A stretch of DNA of 64,000 bases. It comes from CAMLIZ01 sp036231905 (GTDB lineage: Bacteria > Pseudomonadota > Gammaproteobacteria > Burkholderiales > Burkholderiaceae_C). The position numbers and the translations under genes were made by a program. This document shows, in pieces, positions 16,906 to 28,156 of this stretch (its first letter is position 1; every line of letters begins with the position of its first letter). Location: contig NZ_JAZARE010000007.1 of NCBI RefSeq assembly GCF_036231905.1, positions 248,001-312,000 on the forward strand, given 5' to 3'. The notes under the pieces are model-generated. The model saw only the letters and a list, made by a program, of their open reading frames with translations. It was not told the origin of the DNA and did no database searches.

Positions 16906-17115
16906 ATGTTCCCCGCACCTGCCGTTGTTGTCGTTCCCCCGCCGCCGCTGCCCGGCTTCATGCCGGCCCGTGGCCCGGGCGCTGGCACCGCGGTGTGGTG
17001 CGGGGGCTGGCACGAGTCCAGCGCAGAGCTCGAGCGGGGGCTGCACGTGATCGAACACGAGCCCAGCGACGACCCGGAGACCGATCCGCTGATGGCCTTT
17101 GTCAGCTTCCTGTGA
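16906..17115 (+). CDS. Small acidic-tailed protein, unknown function
   Basis: 69 residues from the ATG at 16906, with GAGAGGAGAG just upstream; an ATG at 16873 would add 11 residues without a site. The N-terminus is hydrophobic and Pro-rich (VVVVPPPPLPGF). The C-terminal part has the pattern WHESSAELERGLHVIEHEP, seen in small conserved Burkholderiales proteins of unknown role. It overlaps the PAP2 gene tail to tail by 14 bases. In the 160 bases upstream, GCAACCCGGG occurs twice (16758-16767 and 16815-16824). Confidence 0.6.
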   Translation: MFPAPAVVVVPPPPLPGFMPARGPGAGTAVWCGGWHESSAELERGLHVIEHEPSDDPETDPLMAFVSFL

Positions 17116-17815
17116 CGGCGGCGCGCGGCGGGTGTTCCAGCCGGTAGCGCTCCAGCATCATCTGCCGGGTGTAGGGCTGCGAGTGGCCTGACAAGGCCAG
17201 CGACAGCCGGGTCACCCAATCGTGCGTGCGCGAGCGCGGCGCACTCGCCGGCGTGAGCAGCAGCCACAGCACGAGGCCCAGCATCAGCGCCTTGGGCGCA
17301 TGGCTGTGCGGTGCGCGGGCCAGCAGCACCGCCAGGGTGCTGGCCACCGCGCCGAGCATCCAGCCGGCCAGCGCTTCCGATGGCGAATGTGCGCCGACCT
17401 GCACCCGCGAGTAAGCGATCAGCGCGGCCAGGGCCAGCGCGATCACTGCGGCCAGCGGCCGCGACGCCGGCGCGGCGGTGGCGGCCAGCGTGGCGCCAAG
17501 CACCGGCAGCACGGCCGCGGCAAACATCGCATGGCCGGAGATGCCGGTGAAGTTCCAGGGGGCATAACCGATGCCCCAGCCGAGGAAGGCGACCTTGGTG
17601 ATGGTGGTGAGCCCCACCGCCACGCTCACGCACAGCAGCCAGGTGGCCGCCACCCGCAGCGCACCCAGGCGCAGCACGAACCAGGTCAGCACGGCCAGCA
17701 GCGCGGGCAGCAGGATCTGCGCTTCACCCAGGCGGGTGATGAGCAACCAGGCAGGGGATGGGTCGGCGGGAACGGGCGGCACGCAGCGAAGGGGTGGGCA
17801 AAAAACAGGCGCCAC
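17102..17815 (-). CDS. PAP2-family membrane phosphatase
   Basis: 237 residues with about six hydrophobic segments. The PAP2 signature is present: KVAFLGWGIGYAP, GISGHAMFA (catalytic-domain SGH) and SRVQVGAHSPSEALAG, in which the usual C-terminal Asp of SR-x5-H-x3-D is Glu. Such enzymes dephosphorylate lipid phosphates such as phosphatidate or undecaprenyl diphosphate at the periplasmic face. The C-terminal 30 residues are cytoplasmic and charged. The start could be some residues downstream. Confidence 0.82.
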   Translation of the reverse strand: MAPVFCPPLRCVPPVPADPSPAWLLITRLGEAQILLPALLAVLTWFVLRLGALRVAATWLLCVSVAVGLTTITKVAFLGWGIGYAPWNFTGISGHAMFAAAVLPVLGATLAATAAPASRPLAAVIALALAALIAYSRVQVGAHSPSEALAGWMLGAVASTLAVLLARAPHSHAPKALMLGLVLWLLLTPASAPRSRTHDWVTRLSLALSGHSQPYTRQMMLERYRLEHPPRAAVTGS

Positions 17816-17836
17816 TGTAGCGGCGGCCGCCGCGCT

Positions 17837-20236
<2,400 letters not shown>

Positions 20237-20244
20237 GGCAGGCC

Positions 20245-21336
20245 CTAGATGTAGCGCGCCTGCCAGTAGGCACGGTCGGCCATCTCGGCCCAGCGCAGTT
20301 GCTGGCGCAGGTACGTGGTGTAGCTGTCGTGGATCTGGCGCGCGAGCGCATCGCTCGCGGTGGCTTCGCGCAGCACGCCGGGGGTCAGGCGGCGGAACTC
20401 GCGCATCACCTCATTGGGCAGGCGCAGCACCTGCACGTTCTTCAGCTTCTGCAACGCGGCCAGGTGGGCGGCGTTTTCATGGCTGAAGTGCGCCTGCATC
20501 TCGATGCACTCCAGCCAGCCGGCCGTGCGCAGGATCTCCTGGTGCGCCGCGCCCAGCTTGTGCCACAGCGGTGGATGCACCAGCAGCTCCAGCGTGTGGC
20601 CGGGCTCGTGGATGCCGGGGTAGTAGTAGTGGTCGCACACCTCGTGCAGGCCCAGCGCCAGGTCGGGCCACGGCGTGATCCATTCGGCGCCGTCCAGGCG
20701 GCCGTCGCGCAGGGCCTGCTTGATTTCGCCCGCCGGCAGCAGCACCGGCACCGCGCCCATTTTGCGCAGCACTTCACCGCCCAGCCCGGGAAAGCGCAGT
20801 TTCAGCCCCTTGAGCGACTCCAGCCCGGTGAGCTGGCGGCGGAACCAGCCGGCCATCTGCACGCCGGTGTTGCCGCAGGGCAGGGCCACCACACCATGCT
20901 GGGCCGCCAGCTGCTGCCACAAGGCCAGGCCGCCGCCAAAGCGCAGCCAGGCGTAGTGTTCGTTGGCCGTCATGCCCATCGGCACGGTGGCAAAGAAGTT
21001 GAACCCCGCCGAGCGCTGGGTCCAGTAGTAGGCGGTGGCGTGCGCCATGTCCACCTCGCCCTTGGCCACCGCATCCAGCAGCGCCAGCGGCGCCACGCCG
21101 GACTTGTCCGCCGGCAGCACCTCGATCTGCACCTGCCCGCCGGACAGGGCTTTCACCCGCTGCGCGAAGCGCAGCACCATGTCGGCCGCGCCCGCTGCAT
21201 TGCTCGGCCAGGCCGTGGCCAGCCTCAGGTGTATCGGCCCGCCCGCGTGGACGGCCGGTGGGCCGGCGGCGGCCTGCGCTGCCGGCGCGGCAACGGCCCA
21301 CCCGGCGGCTGCCGATACCAGTCGCCTGCGCTTCAT
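20245..21336 (-). CDS. TRAP-type (DctP) periplasmic solute-binding protein
   Basis: 363 residues with a signal sequence (MKRRRLVSAAAGWAV, cleavage near APAAQA; the arginine run is Tat-like). DctP-family features: LRLATAWPSNAAGAADM, LPADKSGVAPLALLDAV, GEVDMAHATAYYW, LKGLKLRFPGLGGEVLRKMG, GRLDGAEWITPWPD (ligand-gating region) and HEPGHTLELLVHP. No DctQ or DctM permease is near; the next gene is a hybrid histidine kinase 8 bases away. So it may be a sensing component rather than a transport component. The ligand is likely an organic acid, by family only. Confidence 0.85.
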   Translation of the reverse strand: MKRRRLVSAAAGWAVAAPAAQAAAGPPAVHAGGPIHLRLATAWPSNAAGAADMVLRFAQRVKALSGGQVQIEVLPADKSGVAPLALLDAVAKGEVDMAHATAYYWTQRSAGFNFFATVPMGMTANEHYAWLRFGGGLALWQQLAAQHGVVALPCGNTGVQMAGWFRRQLTGLESLKGLKLRFPGLGGEVLRKMGAVPVLLPAGEIKQALRDGRLDGAEWITPWPDLALGLHEVCDHYYYPGIHEPGHTLELLVHPPLWHKLGAAHQEILRTAGWLECIEMQAHFSHENAAHLAALQKLKNVQVLRLPNEVMREFRRLTPGVLREATASDALARQIHDSYTTYLRQQLRWAEMADRAYWQARYI

Positions 21337-21475
21337 GCGCCCTCCAGTGCGCGGCCTCGCACCGCGTTCGTTGTGATGTGTCCTGGAGCAGCTATCTTGC
21401 GACGGCGCCGGGCCGTGCCGCAGTGGCGCAAACCCGGGTGCGGCGCGCCGGCCACACGTGCTTACCGTGCCGATG

Positions 21476-23107
21476 TCACAGCATCTCTTCCGGCGCGATC
21501 GGGGCCATGAGCCAGAAGCTCAGGCGGCGCAAGAAGGTGGACTCCGGCTCCGAGTCCTCCACCACTGCCGGGCCGTCGCGCGATTGCGTGACCCAGCGCA
21601 GGTTGGTGTCGTTGCGCAGCTCCAGCCGGTAGCTGTTGTTCTGCACCACGTCGTCGAACAGGCGGCGGAAGTCTTCGGCCAGGGCCGGGCTGTTGAGCAG
21701 CAGCCCGATCTCGCTGTTGAGGTCAATGGAGCGCGGGTCCAGGTTCATCGAGCCCACCAGCAGCCAGCGCCCGTCCACCACCAGCGCCTTGGCATGCAGG
21801 CGCGCACGCGATTGCCCGAAGGCGCCCAGGCGCGCGCTGGCCGCGCTGATCTGCGGCCGCAGCTCGTACAGCTCGATGCCCTCCTGCAGCATGGGGCGGC
21901 GGTAGCGCGAATAACCTGCGTGCACCACCGGCGCGTCGGTGGCGGCGAGCGAACTGGTGAGCACCCGCACCATCACGCCGCGCTGGCGCAGCTCGTGGAA
22001 CACCGCCATGCCGCGCTGGCCCGGCACCAGGTAGGGCGAGATGATCAGCACCTCGCGCCGCGCCGAGCGCAGCAGGCTGGCCACGTCGTCGAACATGGTC
22101 TGGTCCGGGCCGACCTCGGCGCCGCCGTTCTCGATCTTCGCCGGGTCGTCGGCCAGCAGGCGGGCGGGCGCCCATTGCAGGCGCAGCCGACCACCGGGCG
22201 CGATGTCGCGCGCGGCCGATTCGGCGGCCATGCCGATGGTGGGCTCGGCCGGGGGCGGTGCGTCCAGCGCGGGCTGCGGCTGGGGTGCCGAGGCTCCCGC
22301 AGGCGCGGCGGTGGACGCGGCCGATGCCGGTGTGGCCGCGGGCGTGTCGGCGCTGACCAGCGCTTCCACCGGATAGGCCAGCTCGCTGTTCCAGTAACGG
22401 TCGAAGGAGCGCGACAGGGCGCGCACGGCGGGCCCCGCCACCAGCAGGTCCATGTCGACGAAGTTGGCCTTGTCGCTTTGCAGGAAGTAGGCATCACCGA
22501 GGTTGCGGCCGCCGGAGAACGCGAGTGCGTTGTCGGCCACGAACATCTTGTTGTGCATGCGCCGGTTGATGCGGCTCACGTCGTGCAGCGAACCCAGCAC
22601 CTTGGTGATCGTGGAGAAGCGCCCGCTGGGCAGCGGGTTGTACAGCCGCACCTCGATGCGCGGATGGCGCGTCATGCGCAGCAGCGCATCGTCGTTGCCG
22701 GCGGTGTGCATGTCGTCCACCAGCAGGCGCACGCGCACCCCGCGGTCGGCGGCAGCGCGCACATGCTGCAGCAGCGCGCGTGTGCTGGCTTCGTTGTGAA
22801 CCAGGTAGTACTGCAGGTCCAGGGTGCGTTCGGCCTGGTCGGCCAGTGTCATGAGCACGGCCAGCGCATCGGTGCCCGAGGTGACCACGCGAAAGCCGGA
22901 GAGGTTGGCCGCCGGCTGCACGGCCGCCACCCGCTTGCCCAGCGCGGTGGCCTGCGGCTCGGCGAGCGCCTGCGTCGGTGTGCGCGGCGGTGGTGGCGGC
23001 AGGCTGGCGCAGGCGCTCAGGCCTTGCAGCACGACCAGCAGCAGGCTCCACAGACGGACGATACGCAGCGCTCCGTGGGGCCATACGGACGATGGGAGAA
23101 GGGGCAT
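21476..23107 (-). CDS. Phospholipase D-family lipoprotein (ClsC-like cardiolipin synthase)
   Basis: 543 residues. Signal with lipobox GLSAC, so probably lipid-anchored. Two HKD motifs: HNKMFVADNALAFSGGRN and HAKALVVDGRWLLVGSMN. Supporting blocks are DLQYYLVHNE, VRVRLLVDD and SPYLVPGQRG. An Ala/Pro-rich linker (about 255-290) separates the halves. PLD-type synthases of the ClsC group transfer phosphatidyl groups between lipids. Ribosome-binding site GAAGGGG supports the start. It follows pirin by 46 bases on the same strand and may be read with it. Confidence 0.88.
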   Translation of the reverse strand: MPLLPSSVWPHGALRIVRLWSLLLVVLQGLSACASLPPPPPRTPTQALAEPQATALGKRVAAVQPAANLSGFRVVTSGTDALAVLMTLADQAERTLDLQYYLVHNEASTRALLQHVRAAADRGVRVRLLVDDMHTAGNDDALLRMTRHPRIEVRLYNPLPSGRFSTITKVLGSLHDVSRINRRMHNKMFVADNALAFSGGRNLGDAYFLQSDKANFVDMDLLVAGPAVRALSRSFDRYWNSELAYPVEALVSADTPAATPASAASTAAPAGASAPQPQPALDAPPPAEPTIGMAAESAARDIAPGGRLRLQWAPARLLADDPAKIENGGAEVGPDQTMFDDVASLLRSARREVLIISPYLVPGQRGMAVFHELRQRGVMVRVLTSSLAATDAPVVHAGYSRYRRPMLQEGIELYELRPQISAASARLGAFGQSRARLHAKALVVDGRWLLVGSMNLDPRSIDLNSEIGLLLNSPALAEDFRRLFDDVVQNNSYRLELRNDTNLRWVTQSRDGPAVVEDSEPESTFLRRLSFWLMAPIAPEEML

Positions 23108-23153
23108 TTGCCCCTTCAGGGCAAGCCCTGTGCCCGTTGGCCCGCGTGCGTTC

Positions 23154-24011
23154 TCAGGCGAAGCGACCGGCGCGGAAGTCCTCCACGGCCTGGAAGATCT
23201 CTTCGTTGCTGGTCATCACGAAGGGCCCGTACTGCGCGATCGGCTGGTTCAGCGGCCGGCCCGCGATCAGCAGCGCGCGCGTGGGCGTGTCGCCGGCCTG
23301 CAGCTGCACGGTGTCGCTGCCAGGTGTGTTGGCGAGGATGGCCATGCGCTGTGCCGGCACCTCGGTGTCGCCGATGTGCAAGCCACCGCGGTACACGTAC
23401 ACGAACGCGTTGTGCTCGGGCGGCAGCGGCTGCTCGAAGCGGGCGCCCGGCTGCAGGTGGATGTCCAGGTACAGCGGCTCGGTGACCTCGCGCTGCATGG
23501 CGCCGATGACCCCATGGCTCTCGCCGGCGATCACCCGCACCCGCGCGCCATCGGCATGTAGCTCGGGAATCGCGCTGCTGGCGATGTCGCGGTACCCCGG
23601 CTCGCGCATCTTCTGGTCGGCCGGCAGGTTGAGCCAGAGCTGGAAGCCTTCCATGCGGCCTTCTTCCTGCTCGGGCAGCTCGCTGTGGACGATGCCGCGG
23701 CCGGCGGTCATCCACTGCACACCGCCATTGCTCAACAGGCCTTCATGGCCGGCCGAGTCGCGATGGCGCATGCGGCCGGCGATCATGTAGGTCACCGTCT
23801 CGAAGCCACGGTGCGGATGGTCGGGGAAGCCGCCGATGTAGTCGTCCGGGTTGTCGGTGCCAAAGGCGTCCAGCATCAGGAAGGGGTCGAGCCGGCGCTG
23901 CAGCGGCTGGGTGAGCACGCGGGTGAGCTTCACGCCGGCGCCGTCGCTGGTGGCCTGGCCGGTGACCAGGCGCTCGACGTGGCGGGCCTTGGACACGGTG
24001 GGGGTGTTCAT
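23154..24011 (-). CDS. Pirin family protein
   Basis: 285 residues, bicupin. The N-terminal cupin has the pirin signature DHPHRGFETVTYMI with the metal ligands, then MRHRDSAG and GIVHSELPE (further His and Glu). The C-terminal cupin is degenerate, as usual. Bacterial pirins include quercetin 2,3-dioxygenases. Its ATG overlaps the azoreductase stop (ATGA), so the two are translated together, which fits electrophile or aromatic detoxification. Confidence 0.92.
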   Translation of the reverse strand: MNTPTVSKARHVERLVTGQATSDGAGVKLTRVLTQPLQRRLDPFLMLDAFGTDNPDDYIGGFPDHPHRGFETVTYMIAGRMRHRDSAGHEGLLSNGGVQWMTAGRGIVHSELPEQEEGRMEGFQLWLNLPADQKMREPGYRDIASSAIPELHADGARVRVIAGESHGVIGAMQREVTEPLYLDIHLQPGARFEQPLPPEHNAFVYVYRGGLHIGDTEVPAQRMAILANTPGSDTVQLQAGDTPTRALLIAGRPLNQPIAQYGPFVMTSNEEIFQAVEDFRAGRFA

Positions 24012-24643
24012 GCAATGGCTTCCGTTCGCGCGGTGTGCACCGCCGCGGCAATGCCGTTGCGCGCGTCGGCCAGCGCGGCGGCTTCGGCCTCCGGCCCCAT
24101 GTTCAGGCCCTCGGCGTAGATGAATTCGACGTCGGTCATGCCCAGGAAGGCAAGCACCGTCTTCAGGTACGGCACCTGGCTGTCGGCCGGTGTGCCGCGG
24201 TACTTGCCGCCGCGGGTGAGCACCGCATAGACCTTCTTGCCTTGCAGCAGGCCGCGCGGGCCGGTGGCCGTGTACTCGAAGGTGACCCGGGCCCGCGAGA
24301 TCGCGTCGATCCAGTTCTTCAGCTGGGTGCTCACGCCGAAGTTGTACATCGGCACACCGAGCACCACCACGTCGGCGGCCTGCAGCTCGGCGATCAGCGC
24401 GTCGTCCAGCGCCACGCGGGCCGCCTGCTCCGGCGTGCGCGCTTCGGCCGGGGTGAACAAGGCCTGCAGCGTGGGTTCGTCCAGGGCGGGATGCGGCTGG
24501 CGCGCCAGGTCGCGCACGGTGAGCTGGGCGCCCGGATGGGCTTGTTGCAAGGCGGCGGCCAGCTCGTTGGCCAGGCGGGTGGAGTGCGAGCCCTGGCCGT
24601 TGTCGAAAGCCCGCGCGCTGGAGTTGATTTGCAGGATGTTCAT
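24008..24643 (-). CDS. azoR: FMN-dependent NADH-azoreductase
   Basis: 211 residues, close to E. coli AzoR. Flavodoxin-like fold: MNILQINSSAR (phosphate loop), VVLGVPMYNFGVSTQLKNWI (FMN-binding and dimer motif), VLTRGGKYRGTP, and a C-terminal YAEGLNMGPE. It reduces azo and quinone compounds with NADH. It is first in azoR-pirin, divergent from a LysR regulator. A perfect CTCCATC/GATGGAG inverted repeat overlaps its ribosome-binding site (24650-24674). Confidence 0.93.
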   Translation of the reverse strand: MNILQINSSARAFDNGQGSHSTRLANELAAALQQAHPGAQLTVRDLARQPHPALDEPTLQALFTPAEARTPEQAARVALDDALIAELQAADVVVLGVPMYNFGVSTQLKNWIDAISRARVTFEYTATGPRGLLQGKKVYAVLTRGGKYRGTPADSQVPYLKTVLAFLGMTDVEFIYAEGLNMGPEAEAAALADARNGIAAAVHTARTEAIA

Positions 24644-24649
24644 TCAGGG

Positions 24650-24674
24650 CTCCATCAAAGAGATTGCGATGGAG
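24650..24674. promoter_or_regulatory. Inverted repeat in the azoR-LysR divergent region
   Basis: CTCCATC (24650-24656) and GATGGAG (24668-24674) are exact inverted repeats separated by 11 bases. They start 7 bases upstream of the azoR ATG and include the GGAG ribosome-binding site of azoR. It may be the LysR binding site, although its position downstream of a normal promoter is unusual, or a translation-control hairpin. Confidence 0.45.
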
Positions 24675-24755
24675 TCAATGTATTGGCCCGAATCCCGCAA
24701 GAGAAGTCGCTGTTCTGGATAAGATTGTTCCATCAACGGCACAACGAGGCGGCCC

Positions 24756-25727
24756 ATGGCGATTGAACCGAACGACCTGCTGCTGTTCGCGCGGGTGGTG
24801 GAAAGTGGCAGCTTCAGCCGCGCCGCCGAGCGCGTGCACCTGCCCAAGTCCACCGTGTCGCGCCGCATCGCCGAGCTGGAGCGCCAGCTGGGCGAACGGC
24901 TGCTGCAGCGCACGACCCGCAAGCTGTCGGTCACCGACTTCGGCCTGAGCGTGCTCGACCATGCGCGCCAGGTGGCCGAGGAGGTGGACGGCGCCACTGC
25001 CCTCGCGCTGCATCGCCAGGCCAGGCCGAGCGGCAAGCTGCGCGTGTCCATGCCGGGCGACTTCGCGAGCGTCACCTTGTCCGGCATGCTGGCGCAGTTC
25101 GTGCGCGAGCACCCGGCCATCTCGCTGGAACTGGACCTCACGCCGCGCCGGGTGGACTTGATCGGCGAGAACTTCGACCTCGCCATCCGCATGGGCGAGC
25201 TGCCGCAGGATTCGCAGCTCACCGCGCGCCGCTTGGCGGTGTTCAGCACCAGCCTGTATGCCTCGCCCGAGTACCTCAGCGTGCATGGCGAGCCGCAGAC
25301 GCCCGAGGCGCTGCTGGGCCTGCATGGGCTGATGGTGCTGTCGCGCTCGGGTGATGCGTTGCCGTGGGAGCTGCAGTCCGAAGACGGCGAGGTGGAGTGG
25401 AGCGCGGTGCCCGACCAGCGCACCGCCGCCAATTCGCCCGACCTGCTGATCCGCCTGGCCCGCAGCGGCGCCGGCGTGGCCGCGGTGGCGAACTACTTTG
25501 CGGAGCCGTATGTGCGTGCCGGCGAACTGCGGCGCCTGCTTGCCGGCTGGCATCACAAGCCGTCGGTCGCGTGGGCGGTGTTTGCCGGCCGACGCCTGAT
25601 GCCGGCCAAGACACGGGTCTTCCTGGACGCATTGAGCTCGGTGCTGTCCACCGCGCCGGACGTGGAAGCGCGTTGTGTCGAAGAGGAACGGCGCCAGCGC
25701 GAACGCCAGGCCAGCGCAAGCGCCTGA
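24756..25727 (+). CDS. LysR-family transcriptional regulator
   Basis: 323 residues. Winged helix at 6-65: LFARVVESGSFSRAAERV, then PKSTVSRRIAELERQLGERL. The effector domain begins near 95 (SGKLRVSMPGDFASVTL) with typical blocks such as DLAIRMGELPQDS and SGAGVAAVANYF. It is divergent from azoR-pirin with 112 bases between, the usual layout for a regulator of quinone- or azo-responsive genes. The C-terminal tail (about 300-323) is charged and low-complexity. Confidence 0.93.
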   Translation: MAIEPNDLLLFARVVESGSFSRAAERVHLPKSTVSRRIAELERQLGERLLQRTTRKLSVTDFGLSVLDHARQVAEEVDGATALALHRQARPSGKLRVSMPGDFASVTLSGMLAQFVREHPAISLELDLTPRRVDLIGENFDLAIRMGELPQDSQLTARRLAVFSTSLYASPEYLSVHGEPQTPEALLGLHGLMVLSRSGDALPWELQSEDGEVEWSAVPDQRTAANSPDLLIRLARSGAGVAAVANYFAEPYVRAGELRRLLAGWHHKPSVAWAVFAGRRLMPAKTRVFLDALSSVLSTAPDVEARCVEEERRQRERQASASA

Positions 25728-25801
25728 GGGCGAGGCACGCCGCCGCCGGCGTGCAGGCTGCCTGGCCGCCCCTTGCCGGGCCGCGTTGCTAAGCTGTCGC
25801 C

Positions 25802-26512
25802 ATGGCCGCCCTGCCACCGCCCACCCTGCGCACGCCGCACCATAGGCGCCTGCGCGAGATCTATCGCTCGGCCGGCTGGCCCTGCCACGACATGCTGGAG
25901 GTGGAGCTGCTCGCCGCCGGGCTGCTGGAGCGCGTGCGCGACGACCGCGGCCGCGAGACCTTGCGGGTCACCGACGCCGGCATCCAGGTGTTGGCGCAGA
26001 CGCTGCAGAAGAACCGCGCCGCGCGTGACGCGCACGAAGCGCTGGTGGCACGCGTGGCGGCCGAGATGCAGCGCGCGGGCCGCATCGCCTGGCGGGGCCT
26101 GAGCCTGCGCGCCAAGGTGGAGGAGCGCTGGTGCATCGCCATGCCCGATGTGTTCTCGGTGCGCCACACCACGGTGGAGGACTACCTGGAGCCGGTGGTG
26201 CACGAGATCAAGGTGCGGCGCGCCGACCTGCTGTCGGACCTGCGCCACGAGGCCAAGCGCCTGGCCTACCTGGAGATGTCCAGCCAATGCTGGTATGTGC
26301 TGCGCGAAGGCATCGCCGAGCCCGCCGAGATCCCGCCGCCTTTTGGCGTGCTGGTGGCGCTGGAGGCGGGCGGTTTCGAGGTGGCGCGGCCTGCGGCCAA
26401 GCGGGCGCTGCGGCCGCCCTTCCATCTGTGGATGGCCCTGGCGCGTGCGGCGCCCGAGCCGATGGACGACCCGTCGCAAGCCTGGCTGGGCGGCGACGAC
26501 ACGCCCTGCTGA
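25802..26512 (+). CDS. Winged-helix protein with candidate PD-(D/E)XK nuclease domain
   Basis: 236 residues, cytoplasmic. The N-terminal part (about 10-65) looks like a winged helix (MLEVELLAAGLLERVRD, then RETLRVTDAGIQVL). The C-terminal part contains MPDVFSVR (Asp116) followed 18 residues later by HEIKVRRADLL (Glu135, Lys137), then KRLAYLEMSSQCWYVL. This spacing and the strand-like surroundings fit the PD-(D/E)XK nuclease core. Known relatives are conserved hypothetical proteins. No partner genes for a restriction or CRISPR system are adjacent. Function inferred from motifs only. Confidence 0.6.
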   Translation: MAALPPPTLRTPHHRRLREIYRSAGWPCHDMLEVELLAAGLLERVRDDRGRETLRVTDAGIQVLAQTLQKNRAARDAHEALVARVAAEMQRAGRIAWRGLSLRAKVEERWCIAMPDVFSVRHTTVEDYLEPVVHEIKVRRADLLSDLRHEAKRLAYLEMSSQCWYVLREGIAEPAEIPPPFGVLVALEAGGFEVARPAAKRALRPPFHLWMALARAAPEPMDDPSQAWLGGDDTPC

Positions 26513-26576
26513 GAGCGCCAGGGTCTTGGGGGCACGGGCACAATCGTTCGCCACCTCACCGTTGCGAAAGACGCCC

Positions 26577-28148
26577 ATGTCCCTCGCCGCCCTGCGCCCC
26601 GCCTTGTTGGCCGCGCTGATCGCCATCGGTGCCCCCGCGCCGTCCCACGCCGCCGACACGCCGGGCATCGCCTGGCAGGCGGCCGCCAGTGATGCCGACG
26701 TCGACAAGGCCTTCGCCCAGGCCAGGGCCGGGCACAAGCCGCTGCTGCTGTACTGGGGTGCCAAGTGGTGCCCGCCGTGCAACCAGCTCAGGGCCACCTT
26801 GTTCAACCGCCAGGATTTTGTCGAGCGCTCGCGGGCCTTCGTGGCGGTGAGCATCGACGGCGACCTGCCCGGCGCGCAGAAGCTCGGCAGCCGCTTCAAG
26901 GTGCGTGGTTATCCCACCATGATCCTGTTCAACGGCGACGGCCAGGAGATCACCCGCCTGCCGGGCGAGGTGGACGCAGCGCAGGTGATGCAGGTGCTGC
27001 AGCTCGGCCTGGCCAACGGCCGCCCGGTGAAGACGGTGCTTGCCGATGCGAAGGCCGGCAAGCCGCTGGACGGCAACGAATGGCGCCTGCTCGCTTTCTA
27101 TTCCTGGGACACCGACGAACAGCAGCTGGTGCCGCAGGCGCAGCGCCCGGCGCTGCTGGCCAAGCTGGCCGCGGCCTGCCCCGCGAGCGAAGCAGCGGCG
27201 GCGACGCGGCTGCAGCTCAAGGCACTGGCCGAAGCCGAAGAAGGCAAGCTGCCCCAGGCCAACGACGCCCAGCGCGACAAGGTGCGCCAGCTGCTCGCCG
27301 ACCCCGCGGCCAGCCGGGCGCAGATGGACGTGATCACCAACTGGGCGCCTGACATCGTGAAGGCGCTGGCCGGCGACGATGCGCGCCAGCGTGACGGCCT
27401 GGTGCGCAGCTTCGACACCGCGCTGCAGCGCCTGCAGGCCGACACCAGCCTCTCGCGCGCCGACCGCCTGACGGCACTGATGGCGCGGGTGGATCTCGCG
27501 CGCCTGCAGGCCGGCGTGGCGGACGACGCCAAGGTGGTGAAGCTGCCGCCCGCGTTGCTGAAGGAAGTGCGCGACGCGGCGGCACGCGAGGACCGGGAGA
27601 TCACCGACGGTTATGAGCGCCAGGCCGTCATCACCACCGCGGCCCACACCCTGCACCGCACGGGGCTGGACGCGGAGTCCGACGCACTGCTCAAGGCCAA
27701 CCTCGGCAAGAGCCATTCGCCCTACTACCTGATGTCGCAGCTGGCCGGCAATGCGAAGGCACGCGGCGACAAGGCTGAGGCGCTGCGCTGGTACGAACAG
27801 GCTTTCAACAAGAGCGAGGGCCCGGCCACGCGTTTGCAGTGGGGCGCCAGTTATGTCAGCGCGCTGGTGGAGCTGGCGCCGCAGGACGGCACGCGCATCG
27901 AACGTGCGGTGCAGCAGCTGCTGGACGAAGCGGCGGCGCAGCCCAACGCCTTCTACGAGCGGAGCGCCCGCTCGTTGCAGAAGGTGGGTGCCAAGCTGCA
28001 GGCATGGAACGCCAAGGGGCAGCACGCGGCGGCGATGCAGCGCCTGCAAGCCCGGCTGGGCGGTGTGTGCGCGAAGCTCGATGCGGCCGACCCGCAGCGC
28101 GCCACCTGCGAAGGGCTGCTGAAGGCGGCGCCCGGCAAGACGGCTTGA
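26577..28148 (+). CDS. Exported thioredoxin-fold protein with helical-repeat C-terminus
   Basis: 523 residues with a signal peptide (1-25, ending PSHAA). The thioredoxin domain (about 30-150) has active site WCPPC (Cys62-x-x-Cys65 region) and the cis-Pro in RGYPTMILF. The remaining 370 residues are Ala/Leu/Gln-rich helices of TPR-like character (AEALRWYEQAFNKSEGPAT). Periplasmic thiol-disulfide exchange is likely; the helical tail probably binds a client. The start at 26577 gives the signal peptide directly. Confidence 0.85.
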   Translation: MSLAALRPALLAALIAIGAPAPSHAADTPGIAWQAAASDADVDKAFAQARAGHKPLLLYWGAKWCPPCNQLRATLFNRQDFVERSRAFVAVSIDGDLPGAQKLGSRFKVRGYPTMILFNGDGQEITRLPGEVDAAQVMQVLQLGLANGRPVKTVLADAKAGKPLDGNEWRLLAFYSWDTDEQQLVPQAQRPALLAKLAAACPASEAAAATRLQLKALAEAEEGKLPQANDAQRDKVRQLLADPAASRAQMDVITNWAPDIVKALAGDDARQRDGLVRSFDTALQRLQADTSLSRADRLTALMARVDLARLQAGVADDAKVVKLPPALLKEVRDAAAREDREITDGYERQAVITTAAHTLHRTGLDAESDALLKANLGKSHSPYYLMSQLAGNAKARGDKAEALRWYEQAFNKSEGPATRLQWGASYVSALVELAPQDGTRIERAVQQLLDEAAAQPNAFYERSARSLQKVGAKLQAWNAKGQHAAAMQRLQARLGGVCAKLDAADPQRATCEGLLKAAPGKTA

Positions 28149-28156
28149 AGGCCGGC

